51,050 bases of DNA from positions 1-51,050 of the forward strand of contig JAIEPV010000108.1 in NCBI GenBank assembly GCA_019748215.1, read 5' to 3'. The stretch comes from Hyphomicrobium sp. (GTDB taxonomy: Bacteria > Pseudomonadota > Alphaproteobacteria > Rhizobiales > Hyphomicrobiaceae). A program made the position numbers and the translations under genes. The notes under the pieces were generated by a model, which was not told the DNA's origin, ran no database searches, and saw only the letters and a list, made by a program, of their open reading frames with translations. This document shows positions 25,116-35,319 of the stretch, in pieces. The stretch's first letter is position 1, and the number at the start of each line of letters is the position of its first letter.

Positions 25116-27014
25116 ATGCTCGAATCGCTTCGCCGTGGCGCCCAGACGTGGGTTGCCAAATTTTTCTTCGCATTGCTGGTCCTCAGCTTTGGCATTTGGG
25201 GCGTCGCCGATGTGTTCACGGGTTACGGACGCGGCTCGATCGCCAGCGTCGGCAACATCGAAATTCCGGTCGAGGATTTCCAGCGCGCCTATCAAAATGA
25301 ACTCGATCGGGTCTCCAACGAGGCGAACCAGCGCATCACCGCCGAACAGGGCCGGCAGTTCGGCTTGGACCGTCGCGTGCTATCGCAGCTTGTCGGCAGC
25401 GCTGCGATTGAGACGCATGCCGGCGAACTCGGCATGTTGCTGTCCGACAAGACCCTAGCAGATGGCATTCAGATCGATCCCAACTTCAAAGGACCCGACG
25501 GCAAATTTTCCAAGGCCGGCTTCGATAGCCTGCTGCGCCAGCTCGGCGTCTCGGAGAAGGGTTTTCTCGATCTTCGCCGCAAGGACGAACTGAGAACGCA
25601 AATCTTCGGCGCGATCGTTGGCAGCCAGGCCGTGCCCCGGCCGCTGATCGACGCACTGCATGCCTATAACCAGGAAAAACGCGTCATCGAGTGGGTGGCG
25701 ATCGACGTTGGCAAAGTCATCACAGTTGCCGAGCCCGACGAAGCCAAATTGAAAGAGCTTTACGAAAAAGACAAAGCTCTGTTCATGACGCCCGAATTTC
25801 GCAAATTCGAAGTCCTGCAAGTGAGTGTCGACGACCTGAAGAAGTCGGTGGCGGTCAGCGAAGAAGACATCGCCGCATCGTATGAAGCGACGAAGGCCTC
25901 CTACGACATCCCCGAGCAACGCCGCGTTCAGCAAATCGCCTTCAAGGACAAGGCCAGCGCTGACGCCGCCCTCAAATCGCTGCGGGATGGCTCCAAGACC
26001 TTCGGTGATGTGGCGACCGCCGCTGGCGCCAAGGACACCGACGTCGATCTCGGCCTCATTGCCAAAAAATCGCTGATCGATCCAAAAATCGCCGACGTGG
26101 CGTTTGCAATCGAGAAAGACAAGTTTTCAGATGTGATCGAAGGCACGTTCGCGACTGTCGTCGTGCGCGTGACGCAAATCGAACCGGGCATCACGAAAAC
26201 GCTCGCCGACGTCAAGGATCAAGTGCGAGACAAGCTTGCCGCTGAAAAAGCCCGCGCTGAAATTAACGGCAAGTTCGACGAGGTGGAGGATAGCCGCTCG
26301 GCAGGCAAGTCGCTCAAGGACATCGCCGACGCCATGAAGCTGACCTATAACGAAGTCGCCGCCGCCGACCGAAACGGCACGACGCCGGATGGAAAGCCGG
26401 CGCTCGAAGGCCCGGATCTGGCAAAAATCGCCGCGCGCGTATTCGGCACCAACGATGGCGGCGACGCCGATATGATCGATCTGACCAACGGCGGCCACGC
26501 CTGGATCAATCTGCTGTCGACGCAGGCGCCCAAGGAGCGTGCTTTCGACGAGGTCAAGGATCAGGTCAAAGGCAGCTACATGGTCAGCGAGCAGCGGCGC
26601 GCCGTCGGCGAACTCGCAACCAAGCTGACCGAGCGCTTGAACAACGGCGAGCCCATCGCGGCGATCGAACAGGCAGCCGGGAACAAAGCCGAAAAGACCA
26701 CCGACGCGGTAACGCGCGTGACGCTCCCGCAGGGGCTTTCCGAAGCCGCTGTCGCGCAGGCGTTTGCCCTTCCGAAAGGTCGCGCGGCGCACGCTGAAAA
26801 TGCCAGCAAGGAGTCACAGATTGTTTTCCGCGTGGCAGACATCGTGCCGGCAGCGGAAGCGACGAAGGAGCAGATCGACAACTTGACCCGCGATCTCTCA
26901 GCCGATCTCACCAATCAGGTGCTGACCGAATATACCCAAAGCCTGAAGGCCCGCTTGAAAGCCACGATCAACGAGGTGGAGCTAAAACGCGTCACTGGCA
27001 CGACGGGCGAATAG
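25116..27014 (+). CDS. ppiD: Peptidyl-prolyl isomerase PpiD/SurA-type, membrane-anchored
   Basis: The 632-residue protein starts with a single membrane anchor (residues about 14-36, FFFALLVLSFGIWGVADVF), followed by a SurA_N-like helical region and a parvulin domain at about residues 255-355 (RRVQQIAFKDKASADAAL ... GDVATAAGAKD). This is the layout of PpiD, a periplasmic folding factor near the Sec translocon. The frame is open from 25014, but the ATG at 25116 (MLESLRRGAQ) matches the family. In alphaproteobacteria ppiD usually stands between tpiA and trpE, as here. Confidence 0.92.
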   Translation: MLESLRRGAQTWVAKFFFALLVLSFGIWGVADVFTGYGRGSIASVGNIEIPVEDFQRAYQNELDRVSNEANQRITAEQGRQFGLDRRVLSQLVGSAAIETHAGELGMLLSDKTLADGIQIDPNFKGPDGKFSKAGFDSLLRQLGVSEKGFLDLRRKDELRTQIFGAIVGSQAVPRPLIDALHAYNQEKRVIEWVAIDVGKVITVAEPDEAKLKELYEKDKALFMTPEFRKFEVLQVSVDDLKKSVAVSEEDIAASYEATKASYDIPEQRRVQQIAFKDKASADAALKSLRDGSKTFGDVATAAGAKDTDVDLGLIAKKSLIDPKIADVAFAIEKDKFSDVIEGTFATVVVRVTQIEPGITKTLADVKDQVRDKLAAEKARAEINGKFDEVEDSRSAGKSLKDIADAMKLTYNEVAAADRNGTTPDGKPALEGPDLAKIAARVFGTNDGGDADMIDLTNGGHAWINLLSTQAPKERAFDEVKDQVKGSYMVSEQRRAVGELATKLTERLNNGEPIAAIEQAAGNKAEKTTDAVTRVTLPQGLSEAAVAQAFALPKGRAAHAENASKESQIVFRVADIVPAAEATKEQIDNLTRDLSADLTNQVLTEYTQSLKARLKATINEVELKRVTGTTGE

Positions 27015-27054
27015 CCATGACGACACGGCCGCTGACGCTGTCGGACATGCGATC

Positions 27055-28710
27055 ATGGGACGTAAGATGATGGACCCGGTGACCGCCATGGCACGCGCCG
27101 GCAAGAACGGAAATACGATCGTTACCAGCTTGGCGAGCGACGTCTTGCCAACGGCATCGGCGTTTGCCGCAACATATGGTGACGGCACCGCACAAGTCGT
27201 TTGGACGCGCCTCGTCGCCGATCTCGAAACGCCTGTCTCGGCCTACTTAAAACTCGGCGATCGCAAACCGATGAGTTTTTTGCTGGAGTCGGTCGAAGGT
27301 GGCTCGAAGCGCGGGCGCTATTCAGTCATCGGCTTCGCGCCCGATGTCATTTGGCGCGCCAACGGCAATACAGCCGAAATCAACCGCGCACCAAACGACG
27401 CCACTTCGGTTTTCGCGACGGACACGCGGCCGACGCTGTCGTCGCTGCGCGCCATTTTGGCCGAGAGCGCCATTTCGCTGCCGCCCGAATTGCCGCCGAT
27501 GGCGGCGGGCGTGTTCGGCTACATGGGCTACGACACCGTGCGGCTGATCGAGACACTTCCCGAGATGCAGCCCGACGCGCTCGGCGTTCCCGACGCGCTA
27601 TTGATCCGCCCCACGCTGATGCTGATCTTTGACAACGTCAAAGACGAGATGACATTGGTGACGCCGGTGCGCCCAACCACCGGTGTCACGTCGGACGAGG
27701 CTTACGCCGCCGCCGTCGCACGCCTTGCCACCGCCGTCGCCAGCTTAGACGCGCCCTTGGCGCATGTCGCTCCACAGTCCGTTGATGCCGCCGCTGAGTT
27801 CACCGATCCGGTGTCGAACACGTCGCCCGACGAATACCTCGACATGGTGGCGGCCGCCAAAGAGTTCATCAAGGCCGGCGATATTTTCCAGGTCGTGCTG
27901 TCGCAGCGTTTTTCGCAACCGTTCGCGCTGCCGTCTTTTGCGCTGTATCGCGCGCTGCGCCGGTTGAACCCATCGCCGTTTCTATTCCACCTGGATTTCG
28001 GTACGTTTTCACTCGTTGGATCGTCGCCAGAAATTCTGGTGCGGGTGCGTGACGGCGAAGTGACCATCCGGCCAATCGCGGGGACGACGCGGCGCGGCGC
28101 CAGCGAGACCGAAGACGACGCCCTGGCCGCAGCCCTGATCGTCGACCCCAAAGAACGCAGCGAACATCTGATGCTGCTCGACCTCGGCCGCAATGACATC
28201 GGCCGCGTCTCGGCCACCGGCACGGTCAAAGTCACCGATCAATTCGTCATCGAGCGCTACAGCCACGTCATGCACATCGTCTCGAACGTCATTGGCCGTT
28301 TGGATGAAACCCGGCACGATGCCGTCGACGCATTGATGGCCGGATTTCCGGCAGGCACCGTATCGGGCGCACCGAAAGTGCGGGCCATGGAAATCATCGC
28401 CGATCTCGAAAAGTCGAAGCGCGGTCCCTATGCCGGATGCGTCGGCTATTTTTCCGCAGGCGGCGAAATGGACACCTGCATCGTGCTGCGCACGGCGATC
28501 GTCAAGGATGGCGTGCTGCACGTGCAGGCGGGTGCCGGTGTCGTGCACGACAGCATCCCTGAAAATGAACAGCAGGAGTGCATCAATAAAGCCAAGGCTG
28601 TCGTCCGAGCGGCAGAGGAAGCCGTGCGGTTTGCGGCCAAAGCCGGTCGAGCCACCCAGAATTCAAGTTCAGGCCCGGGCGGCAGCGGCAATGGTGGGCC
28701 ATTCGGCTAA
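27055..28710 (+). CDS. trpE: Anthranilate synthase component I
   Basis: The 551-residue enzyme makes anthranilate from chorismate with ammonia supplied by TrpG. The N-terminal region has the tryptophan-binding feedback segment LLESVEGGSKRGRYSVIG; the chorismate-binding domain shows FQVVLSQRFSQPF, FHLDFGTFSLVGSSPEILV, LLDLGRNDIGRVS, FPAGTVSGAPKVRAMEII and GYFSAGGEMDTCIVLRTAI. It begins 40 bases after ppiD, and there is no room for a trpL attenuator. ATGs at 27055, 27067 and 27070 are all possible starts. The C terminus carries a Gly/Ser-rich tail of about 20 residues. Confidence 0.97.
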   Translation: MGRKMMDPVTAMARAGKNGNTIVTSLASDVLPTASAFAATYGDGTAQVVWTRLVADLETPVSAYLKLGDRKPMSFLLESVEGGSKRGRYSVIGFAPDVIWRANGNTAEINRAPNDATSVFATDTRPTLSSLRAILAESAISLPPELPPMAAGVFGYMGYDTVRLIETLPEMQPDALGVPDALLIRPTLMLIFDNVKDEMTLVTPVRPTTGVTSDEAYAAAVARLATAVASLDAPLAHVAPQSVDAAAEFTDPVSNTSPDEYLDMVAAAKEFIKAGDIFQVVLSQRFSQPFALPSFALYRALRRLNPSPFLFHLDFGTFSLVGSSPEILVRVRDGEVTIRPIAGTTRRGASETEDDALAAALIVDPKERSEHLMLLDLGRNDIGRVSATGTVKVTDQFVIERYSHVMHIVSNVIGRLDETRHDAVDALMAGFPAGTVSGAPKVRAMEIIADLEKSKRGPYAGCVGYFSAGGEMDTCIVLRTAIVKDGVLHVQAGAGVVHDSIPENEQQECINKAKAVVRAAEEAVRFAAKAGRATQNSSSGPGGSGNGGPFG

Positions 28711-28777
28711 CGGCCGATTTGCGCAGCGCCAGTTTTCTCAGTCGCGTTGTCAGCGTAAACGAAACGCCGCATTTGTC

Positions 28778-29218
28778 TTACGCGACGCGCGGCTTGCCAG
28801 CCGTTGATGCCCGCGCCGATGACGGTGGCGACGGCTTTACTGGTTTCCAGCGCTTACCCCACGCGCGCGACCATGGTCGCCACTTAGGCGTCCACAGCAA
28901 GCTGACGAAGCTGTGCCATATGGCATAGATTGCGAACCAGAACAGCACCCGGAACGGTAACACGCTCGACGCCACCAGCAGGCGGCTCAACCGCTCCCAG
29001 ATCCCGCCGCCCAATCGCCGCGACCGTTCCATCAGCCAAGCGCGAACGACCTGTTGGCCAAATACCTTTTCAGCGACCCGCATGGCGACGTAAGCGACAA
29101 CTGCAAACGGCAGCACGAGCCACACGAAAACCCAGAACAGGTATCCGGCGATCCACCAGACGATCACGAGCAGTGATTGCACGATGTAAAGGACGATCTC
29201 GAAGAAGGTTGCGATCAT
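28778..29218 (-). CDS. Small integral membrane protein, unknown
   Basis: The 146-residue protein has two strongly hydrophobic segments near the N terminus (about residues 5-25 and 26-48), a positively charged amphipathic stretch, a further hydrophobic segment at about 87-108 and a basic, Pro/Ser-rich tail. It is rich in Trp and aromatic residues. It converges with trpE and diverges from sixA. I do not recognise a family, and no catalytic motif is visible. Codon use and hydrophobic pattern make it a believable gene. Confidence 0.6.
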   Translation of the reverse strand: MIATFFEIVLYIVQSLLVIVWWIAGYLFWVFVWLVLPFAVVAYVAMRVAEKVFGQQVVRAWLMERSRRLGGGIWERLSRLLVASSVLPFRVLFWFAIYAIWHSFVSLLWTPKWRPWSRAWGKRWKPVKPSPPSSARASTAGKPRVA

Positions 29219-29402
29219 GCACCAACCCTCCTTGAAAGCCGCGCGGCACCTGCGATTGTCATAGTGTGATCCATGCGGTTCACTTGCGACCGTCGATTAC
29301 GCTAAGGTGGCGATTGCGGGCCTCGACCTCAAGCCCCAATGTCAAAGCGGTTCGCCGCCAATCGGGGATTTCCAGCTCGTCTCATTGTGACTTTCGGATA
29401 TC

Positions 29403-29933
29403 ATGCTGACGCTCGCGCTTCTCCGCCACGCCAAATCCAGTTGGGATCAACCAGCTCTCGACGATTTCGACCGCCCGCTCAATGCGCGCGGCGAGGCGGC
29501 GGTACCCGTCATGGGGCGCGCAATCGTTGATCTCGGTCTCGCGCCCGAACTTGTCCTCTGTTCAACATCGCGGCGCACCCGCGCGACGCTGACGGGCCTG
29601 CTGCCGCTCATCGGCTCGACCACCATTGAATTCGAAGATCGGCTCTACCTCGCCAGTGCCCAGGATTTGATCGGCCGTTTGCAGCACGTGACCCAGGACG
29701 ACGACGGCCAGCCGTCGTCGGTGCTCGTGATCGGGCATAATCCCGGCCTGCATAGTTGCGCCGTCATGCTGGCCGGCAGAGGCGATGCGCGCGCAATGAT
29801 CCGGTTGCAGGATAAATTTCCGACCGGGGCGCTTGCCGTGATCGGCTTCGAGGCAACCGCTTGGCGCGATATCGCCGCCGCGACCGGGGTTCTCGAACGG
29901 TTTATCACGCCGAAGGACCGTGCCAGGGACTGA
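29403..29933 (+). CDS. sixA: Phosphohistidine phosphatase SixA-like
   Basis: The 176-residue protein is a histidine phosphatase of the SixA branch. The phosphohistidine-forming RHG-type motif is [10 protein letters not shown] (His9), with the second catalytic His in VIGHNPGLH, and an Arg in STSRRTRAT. SixA enzymes dephosphorylate phosphohistidine proteins such as HPt domains or NPr. The stop codon lies inside a 12-bp tandem repeat array (29922-29981), so the C terminus RDRARD reflects that array. It is followed by trpG after about 157 bases. Confidence 0.9.
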   Translation: MLTLALLRHAKSSWDQPALDDFDRPLNARGEAAVPVMGRAIVDLGLAPELVLCSTSRRTRATLTGLLPLIGSTTIEFEDRLYLASAQDLIGRLQHVTQDDDGQPSSVLVIGHNPGLHSCAVMLAGRGDARAMIRLQDKFPTGALAVIGFEATAWRDIAAATGVLERFITPKDRARD

Positions 29934-29981
29934 GCCCAGTACTGAGCCAAGTACCGCGCCAAGGACCGCGCCAAGTACCGC
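29922..29981. repeat. Five tandem copies of a 12-bp unit across the sixA stop
   Basis: The unit GCCAAGTACCGC and its variants (two early copies ending ACTGA, one with GGACC) repeat five times exactly in register. The TGA of sixA lies in the first copy. Because 12 is a multiple of three, copy number changes keep frame. A further degenerate copy may precede it within sixA. Confidence 0.85.
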
Positions 29982-30090
29982 GCTTGACGCTGCCGTCCTG
30001 ACACGGCACACCACAGCCAATCTTATCGGCGACAGTCAAACGCCGACATCCTATCGCGCTTACGCCGACCACCTCTTAGATGGATGCCCC

Positions 30091-30687
30091 ATGCTCATCC
30101 TGATCGATAACTACGATAGCTTTACCTACAATCTCGTCCACTATCTGGGCGAGCTTGGCACCGAAAGCATCGTCGTGCGCAACGACAAGATTTCCGTTGC
30201 CGACGTCATGGCGCAAAAACCGCAAGCGATCGTGCTGTCGCCAGGGCCCTGCACACCCAATGAAGCCGGTGTCTGTCTCGATCTCATCAAAGCCGCTGGC
30301 CCGACCATTCCATTGCTCGGCGTCTGCCTCGGGCATCAGTCGATCGGCCAATCCTATGGCGGCAAAGTGATCCGCGCACCGCAGCCGATGCATGGCAAAT
30401 TGTCGACCATCACGAACACTGGGCACGGCATTTTCTCGGGGCTGCCTTCCGCATTCGAGATCACGCGCTATCATTCGCTCATCGTCGAGCGCGCGACGCT
30501 GCCCGATTGCCTCGAGATCACGGCCGAGACGGCGGACGGTATCATCATGGGACTGCAGCATAAGACGCATCCCGTACACGGCGTGCAATTCCATCCCGAA
30601 AGTATCGCCTCGCAACAAGGCCACGAGTTACTGGCCAACTTCCTACGGCTTGCCGGATTTAACCCGAAGCATCGCAAGGCCGCGTGA
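30091..30687 (+). CDS. trpG: Anthranilate synthase component II (glutamine amidotransferase)
   Basis: The 198-residue protein is a class I amidotransferase that supplies ammonia to TrpE, or glutamine-dependently to 4-amino-4-deoxychorismate synthase. It has [19 protein letters not shown] at the start, the nucleophile Cys79 in GVCLGHQ, and HPESIAS with the catalytic His and Glu. The frame continues upstream to 29920 through the tandem repeat, but the ATG at 30091 is the family start. It lies in the trpG-trpD-trpC-moaC-moeA run; trpE is apart, separated by the membrane protein and sixA. Confidence 0.96.
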   Translation: MLILIDNYDSFTYNLVHYLGELGTESIVVRNDKISVADVMAQKPQAIVLSPGPCTPNEAGVCLDLIKAAGPTIPLLGVCLGHQSIGQSYGGKVIRAPQPMHGKLSTITNTGHGIFSGLPSAFEITRYHSLIVERATLPDCLEITAETADGIIMGLQHKTHPVHGVQFHPESIASQQGHELLANFLRLAGFNPKHRKAA

Positions 30688-30690
30688 TCC

Positions 30691-31722
30691 GTGATCAATC
30701 CAGCCCAAGCCCTGAAGCATTTGATGTCGCGCATCGCCGATCGCGGCACGTTGAGCGACGACGAGATGCAGGACGCGCTCGATCTGATGATGTCGGGCAT
30801 CGCCACACCGGTCGCCATGGGCGCATTTCTGATGGGTTTGCGCGTGCGCGGCGAAACCATCGATGAAATCACCGGAGCCGCCAAATTCCTGCGCAGCCGC
30901 ATGCGCACCGTCGATGCGCCGCCGAACGCCGTCGATATCGTTGGCACCGGTGGCGACAGCCACGGCACCTATAACGTCTCGACGGCGGCCACCTTCGTCG
31001 CAGCCGGCGCCGGCGTCACCGTCGCCAAGCACGGCAACCGCGCCGTGACGTCGCTGTCGGGTGCGTCCGATGTGCTGGCGGCCCTCGGCGTGAAATTGGA
31101 CGTGCCGCCGGTCGCCGTATCGCGCGCCATCAATGAGTCAGGTGTCGGCTTCCTGTGGGCACCGCTGTATCATCCAGCCATGAAAACCTGGGCCCCGATC
31201 CGCGCCGATCTCGGCCTGCGCACGCTGTTCAACGTGCTTGGGCCATTGTGCAATCCCGCCGAAGTCAAACGTCAGGTGCTCGGCGTCTATGATCGCAAAC
31301 TGGTCGAGCCGATCGCGCACGTCTTACGAAACCTCGGCTCGGTTCATGCCTGGGTCGTGCACGGCTGCGACGGCATGGATGAACTGACCACGACCGGCTC
31401 GACCACAGTTGCCGAGTTGCGCGACGGAACAATTTCTGTGTTCGAGGTGACACCTGAGGATGCGGGCTTGGCGCGCGCGTCTTTGACCGCGCTGAAAGGT
31501 GGCGACGCCGCCCACAACGCCGCAGCGCTTCGCGCACTGGTGCAAGGCGAGCCCGGCGCCTATCGCGACATCGTACTGCTGAACGCCGCTGCGGCTCTCA
31601 TTGTGGCCGGCAAGGCCACGAACTTGAAGGACGGTGTGGCGAAGGCGGCAGTATCGATCGACACCGGCCGCGCGGCCGGCGCGCTTGATCGGCTCGTCGC
31701 CGCCACGAACGAGGTGGTCTAA
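30691..31722 (+). CDS. trpD: Anthranilate phosphoribosyltransferase
   Basis: The 343-residue enzyme joins anthranilate to PRPP. It shows the [19 protein letters not shown] loop near residue 90, [15 protein letters not shown] with the anthranilate-binding region, and [11 protein letters not shown]. Translation starts at a GTG (30691), three bases after the trpG stop. The genes downstream, trpC and moaC, are spaced by four bases and a four-base overlap, which points to a single transcript. Confidence 0.97.
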   Translation: MINPAQALKHLMSRIADRGTLSDDEMQDALDLMMSGIATPVAMGAFLMGLRVRGETIDEITGAAKFLRSRMRTVDAPPNAVDIVGTGGDSHGTYNVSTAATFVAAGAGVTVAKHGNRAVTSLSGASDVLAALGVKLDVPPVAVSRAINESGVGFLWAPLYHPAMKTWAPIRADLGLRTLFNVLGPLCNPAEVKRQVLGVYDRKLVEPIAHVLRNLGSVHAWVVHGCDGMDELTTTGSTTVAELRDGTISVFEVTPEDAGLARASLTALKGGDAAHNAAALRALVQGEPGAYRDIVLLNAAAALIVAGKATNLKDGVAKAAVSIDTGRAAGALDRLVAATNEVV

Positions 31723-31726
31723 TCAG

Positions 31727-32530
31727 ATGGCCGACATTCTCGAAAAGATCACCGCCTACAAGCGCGAAGAAGTCGCCCGCGCCAAGCACATCAAGCCTCT
31801 GCGCGTCATCGCCGAGTACGCGCGGTCAGCTCCACGCGTGCGGCCGTTTGCGGCGGCCATTGAAGCCAAACACACAGCCGGCAAACCGGCGCTGATCGCC
31901 GAAATCAAAAAGGCGTCGCCGTCGAAAGGGTTGATCAGGCCCGATTTCGATCCACCGGCACTGGCCAAAGCCTATGAGGCTGGCGGGGCGGCATGCCTAT
32001 CGGTCCTCACCGATGCACCGTCGTTCCAAGGTGCGCCCGCCTACTTGGTCGCCGCACGTGCGGCCTGCGCATTGCCGGTTCTGCGCAAGGATTTCATGAT
32101 CGATACCTATCAGGTGGCCGAGGCGCGCGCGTGCGGCGCCGATTGCATTTTGATCATCCTCGCCGAGGTCGATGATGCGACCGCCGCCGATCTCGCCGCT
32201 GCTGCGAAGGACTGGGGCATGGATGCGATTGCAGAGGTCCACGACAAAGCTGAACTCGACCGCTCTTTGAAACTCGATTGCCGTCTGATCGGCATCAACA
32301 ACCGCAATCTCAAAACCTTTGACGTCACTCTCGCCACCACAGAAGCTCTGGCTCCGCTGGTACCAAAGGATCGTATCGTCGTCGGCGAGAGCGGCATCGC
32401 GACTCCCGCCGATATAGCGCGGCTGGCGAACGTCGGCGTTCAAACCTATCTCGTCGGCGAAAGCCTGATGCGCCAAGATGATGTAGCCGCCGCGACGCGC
32501 ACGCTCCTAAAGCGGAGCAAGGGCTCATGA
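31727..32530 (+). CDS. trpC: Indole-3-glycerol phosphate synthase
   Basis: The 267-residue TIM barrel converts CdRP to indole-3-glycerol phosphate. Family blocks: [13 protein letters not shown] with the catalytic Lys, [13 protein letters not shown] (Lys and Asp), [11 protein letters not shown] and VGESGI near the phosphate site. The frame is open from 31634, but the ATG at 31727 follows the trpD stop by four bases. Its stop overlaps the moaC start as ATGA. trpF and trpBA are not in this window. Confidence 0.97.
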   Translation: MADILEKITAYKREEVARAKHIKPLRVIAEYARSAPRVRPFAAAIEAKHTAGKPALIAEIKKASPSKGLIRPDFDPPALAKAYEAGGAACLSVLTDAPSFQGAPAYLVAARAACALPVLRKDFMIDTYQVAEARACGADCILIILAEVDDATAADLAAAAKDWGMDAIAEVHDKAELDRSLKLDCRLIGINNRNLKTFDVTLATTEALAPLVPKDRIVVGESGIATPADIARLANVGVQTYLVGESLMRQDDVAAATRTLLKRSKGS

Positions 32531-33030
32531 GCAAGCTCTCGCATCTCGATGATCAAGGCCAGGCTCGCATGGTCGATGTGTCGGGCAAAGATGCAACGGC
32601 GCGGTCAGCGACGGCGGAAGGCTTCATCACGATGCATGCCGACACGCTGGCGCTGATTGAAACCGGCACGGCCAAAAAGGGTGACGTGCTGGCAACGGCC
32701 CGCATCGCCGGCATCATGGCGGCCAAGCGCACGCACGACCTGATCCCGCTGTGCCATCCGCTCGCCATCACCAAAGCCACCGTCGATTTCAAAACCTCGC
32801 GCGATCCAGCCGGCGTGCACGTCTCGGCCGAAGTCAAAGTCTCCGGCCAAACCGGTGTCGAGATGGAAGCGCTCACCGCCGTCACCGTCGCCTGTCTGAC
32901 GCTGTACGACATGCTGAAAGCCGCCGATAAAAACATGATCATCGGTGATATTCGCCTGATTGAAAAATCCGGTGGCCGGTCGGGCACCTTCCGTGCGTCA
33001 GACAGTATAAAATCGACGCAAGGGCAATGA
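32527..33030 (+). CDS. moaC: Cyclic pyranopterin monophosphate synthase
   Basis: The 167-residue enzyme makes cyclic pyranopterin monophosphate in molybdenum cofactor synthesis, working after MoaA. Conserved residues: the [11 protein letters not shown] loop, [19 protein letters not shown], and the KSGG end. Coupled to trpC by a four-base ATGA overlap and to moeA by a three-base gap. The trpC-moaC-moeA linkage is usual in alphaproteobacteria, where lexA often follows; here lexA is absent and a convergent lytic transglycosylase follows moeA. Confidence 0.97.
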   Translation: MSKLSHLDDQGQARMVDVSGKDATARSATAEGFITMHADTLALIETGTAKKGDVLATARIAGIMAAKRTHDLIPLCHPLAITKATVDFKTSRDPAGVHVSAEVKVSGQTGVEMEALTAVTVACLTLYDMLKAADKNMIIGDIRLIEKSGGRSGTFRASDSIKSTQGQ

Positions 33031-33033
33031 GCC

Positions 33034-34245
33034 ATGGCGCTGCTGACTGTCGCGGACGCTCTCGATCGCGTGCTCGCCGGTGTCTCGCCGCTCGGCCACG
33101 AAGTGGTTGGTTTGCGCGCTGCCGCTGGCCGAACGCTGGCTGAGCAACTTGCAGCGCGCCTCACCAATCCACCCTTCGACGCATCCGCCATGGATGGCTA
33201 CGCCGTGCGCTCCGCCGATTGCAGCGCCGCTCGCAGCACCCTGACGATCATCGGCCAGTCGGCGGCAGGAACGGCCTTTCGAGGAACCGTTGGCGTAGGT
33301 CAAGCGGTGCGCATTTTTACTGGCGCCCCGGTGCCAAGCGGCGCCGACGCGATTGTCATTCAGGAAGATACCGAGCGCATTGAAGATACCGTGTGCATCG
33401 TCGAGGTGCCGAAGTGCAACCAACACATTCGCCCGCGCGGCCAGGATTTCAAAGCTGGTGATGCCTTGCTTGGCGTTGGAAAAATCATCACCTCGCGAGA
33501 TATTCTAATCGCCGCCGCCGCCGGTCACGCGGCACTGCCGGTTTATCGCAAGCCCATCGTCGCCATTCTCGCCACCGGCAATGAATTGGTGGCAGCCGGC
33601 GTAACCCCGAGCGACGGCCAAATCATCGCTTCGACATCTTACGCGCTCGCCGCGATGGTCGACGCCACAGGCGGCACAGCAAAACTGCTTGGCATCGCCG
33701 ACGACACCTTCGACAGTCTGTCAGATAAAATTTCTCACGGCGACAACGCGGACATCCTCGTCACCACCGGTGGCGCATCGGTCGGCGACCATGATCTGGT
33801 GCGCCCGGCGTTAGAAGCCGCAGGCGCGGCGCTTCAATTTTATAAAATCGCCATGCGGCCCGGCAAACCGATGTTTTTTGGCACGCGGACAATTGCTGGC
33901 AAGACGCAACGCGTTGTCGGCCTGCCAGGCAATCCGGTCTCGGCCATGCTCGTTGCGCGCATTTTTCTGATACCGCTGATTGCCAAAATGCTCGGCCGCG
34001 ACGACACGCAACCGACAATCACTGCAGAGTTGACGACGACGCTGCCCGCCAACGGCCCGCGCCAGCACTACATGCGCGCAACCTTGGACATCTCGACATC
34101 GCCGCCGCGTGTCACGCCGTTGCCAAGTCAGGACAGTTCGATGACGTCATTGCTTGCGAAAGCCGATGCACTAATCGTCGTGCCGCTCGATGCTCCAGCC
34201 ATGCCAGCCGGCACAATCGTCAATGTGCTCCGGCTCGACGACTAA
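33034..34245 (+). CDS. moeA: Molybdopterin molybdenumtransferase
   Basis: The 403-residue enzyme inserts molybdate into adenylylated molybdopterin. It shows PPFDASAMDGYAV near residue 50, GADAIVIQEDTE, the MoCF-domain motif TTGGASVGDHD and GLPGNPVSAM. The length and domain order are those of MoeA. It is the last gene of the trpG-moeA run and ends nine bases from the convergent transglycosylase stop. Confidence 0.97.
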   Translation: MALLTVADALDRVLAGVSPLGHEVVGLRAAAGRTLAEQLAARLTNPPFDASAMDGYAVRSADCSAARSTLTIIGQSAAGTAFRGTVGVGQAVRIFTGAPVPSGADAIVIQEDTERIEDTVCIVEVPKCNQHIRPRGQDFKAGDALLGVGKIITSRDILIAAAAGHAALPVYRKPIVAILATGNELVAAGVTPSDGQIIASTSYALAAMVDATGGTAKLLGIADDTFDSLSDKISHGDNADILVTTGGASVGDHDLVRPALEAAGAALQFYKIAMRPGKPMFFGTRTIAGKTQRVVGLPGNPVSAMLVARIFLIPLIAKMLGRDDTQPTITAELTTTLPANGPRQHYMRATLDISTSPPRVTPLPSQDSSMTSLLAKADALIVVPLDAPAMPAGTIVNVLRLDD

Positions 34246-34254
34246 CGACCGCGC

Positions 34255-35091
34255 TCAGCGCATTTGCGCGGCCATTTTGGCGATCGTCTGCTGATAGACG
34301 CCAGCGCTATTCCAATCGTTCAACACGCCATAGTTTGCCGAACCCGGACCAAAGGGCTGACCCGCTTTCCAGCCGTGGGCTTTGAGAAAATTCGCCGTGG
34401 ATGCCAGCACGTCGGGCACGCTCGAAATCAAATTGCGCCGTCCGTCGCCGTTGAAATCGACGGCGAACTTGACGTAGGGCGTCGGCAAAAACTGCGTCTG
34501 GCCGATTTCTCCAGCCCACCCGCCGCGCATCTGACCAACGGACATGTCGCCCCGCTGGATGATGCGCAAGGCGTCGAGCAGTTGCCCTGTGAAAAACGCC
34601 GAGCGGCGGCAATCGTAGGCCAGCGTCGCCAGCGACTGGACGATGGAATATTTGCTACCCATGTTGGCGCCGTAATTCGTCTCCAAGCCCCAGATGGCGA
34701 CAATAACTTCGCGCGGTACACCGAAGCGCGCTTCGATCTTATCGAGCGTGCCGCCATGTTGCGCCATCAGCCTTCGCCCTTTGGCGATCATGCCGCCGTC
34801 GACCCGTCGCGCGTAGAAGGCCGCAAAGCTCAATTTGAATGAATGCTGGTTACGATCGAGGCGGATGATTGCAGGATCGTAGCTCACGCCATTGAGACCG
34901 GACGCTATCGCCTTCGCCGAAAGGCCGGCTCCCGCCGCGCGCCCCCTGAAATCATCGAGCCACGCGTTGAAACCGCCAGCGCCATTGCCGCACGCGGCGG
35001 CAGCGGGCGATGTCATGCCGGCAGCCGTAACCATGGTGAAGATGCTCATCGCACCAACGATGATCGGCAGACGGCGGATGCTCGCAATCAC
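34255..35091 (-). CDS. Lytic murein transglycosylase, MltB type
   Basis: The 278-residue exported enzyme cleaves glycan strands of peptidoglycan to anhydromuropeptides. It has a signal peptide ending SPAAA, the SLT_2/MltB fold with the catalytic Glu in AIWGLETNYGANMG, then GWAGEIGQTQFLPTPY and DFNGDGRRNL near the C terminus. No lipobox is visible, so it is probably soluble in the periplasm. I prefer the GTG at 35091, which has GGAGAG five bases upstream, over the distant ATG at 35175, which gives an N terminus unlike a signal peptide. Confidence 0.93.
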   Translation of the reverse strand: MIASIRRLPIIVGAMSIFTMVTAAGMTSPAAAACGNGAGGFNAWLDDFRGRAAGAGLSAKAIASGLNGVSYDPAIIRLDRNQHSFKLSFAAFYARRVDGGMIAKGRRLMAQHGGTLDKIEARFGVPREVIVAIWGLETNYGANMGSKYSIVQSLATLAYDCRRSAFFTGQLLDALRIIQRGDMSVGQMRGGWAGEIGQTQFLPTPYVKFAVDFNGDGRRNLISSVPDVLASTANFLKAHGWKAGQPFGPGSANYGVLNDWNSAGVYQQTIAKMAAQMR

Positions 35092-35244
35092 GGGAACTCT
35101 CCACGCATGTGAAAGATGCAGGCATCCGAAACGTCGGACCGCACGGTTTGCCCGACCGAAATTAAGAGTCGCCATACGCGCGCTCCCTCGCGATCGCGCC
35201 TGTCGCAGGGTGGAGCCACTCGCAATGAGGGCCTATGAATTGGC

Positions 35245-35319
35245 TGGTAGGCCCGGTTGGGATCGAACCAACGACCCTCAGATTAAAAGTCCGATGCTCT
35301 ACCGCTGAGCTACGGGCCC
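35245..35319 (-). tRNA. tRNA-Lys (UUU)
   Basis: Reading the minus strand gives a complete cloverleaf: acceptor GGGCCCG paired with CGGGCCT, D arm with AGCTCAGCGGTAGAGC, anticodon stem-loop CGGACTTTTAATCTG with anticodon TTT, and T arm GGTTCGATCCC. The CCA end is encoded. Length is 75 nt including CCA. No other tRNA lies next to it. Confidence 0.97.
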
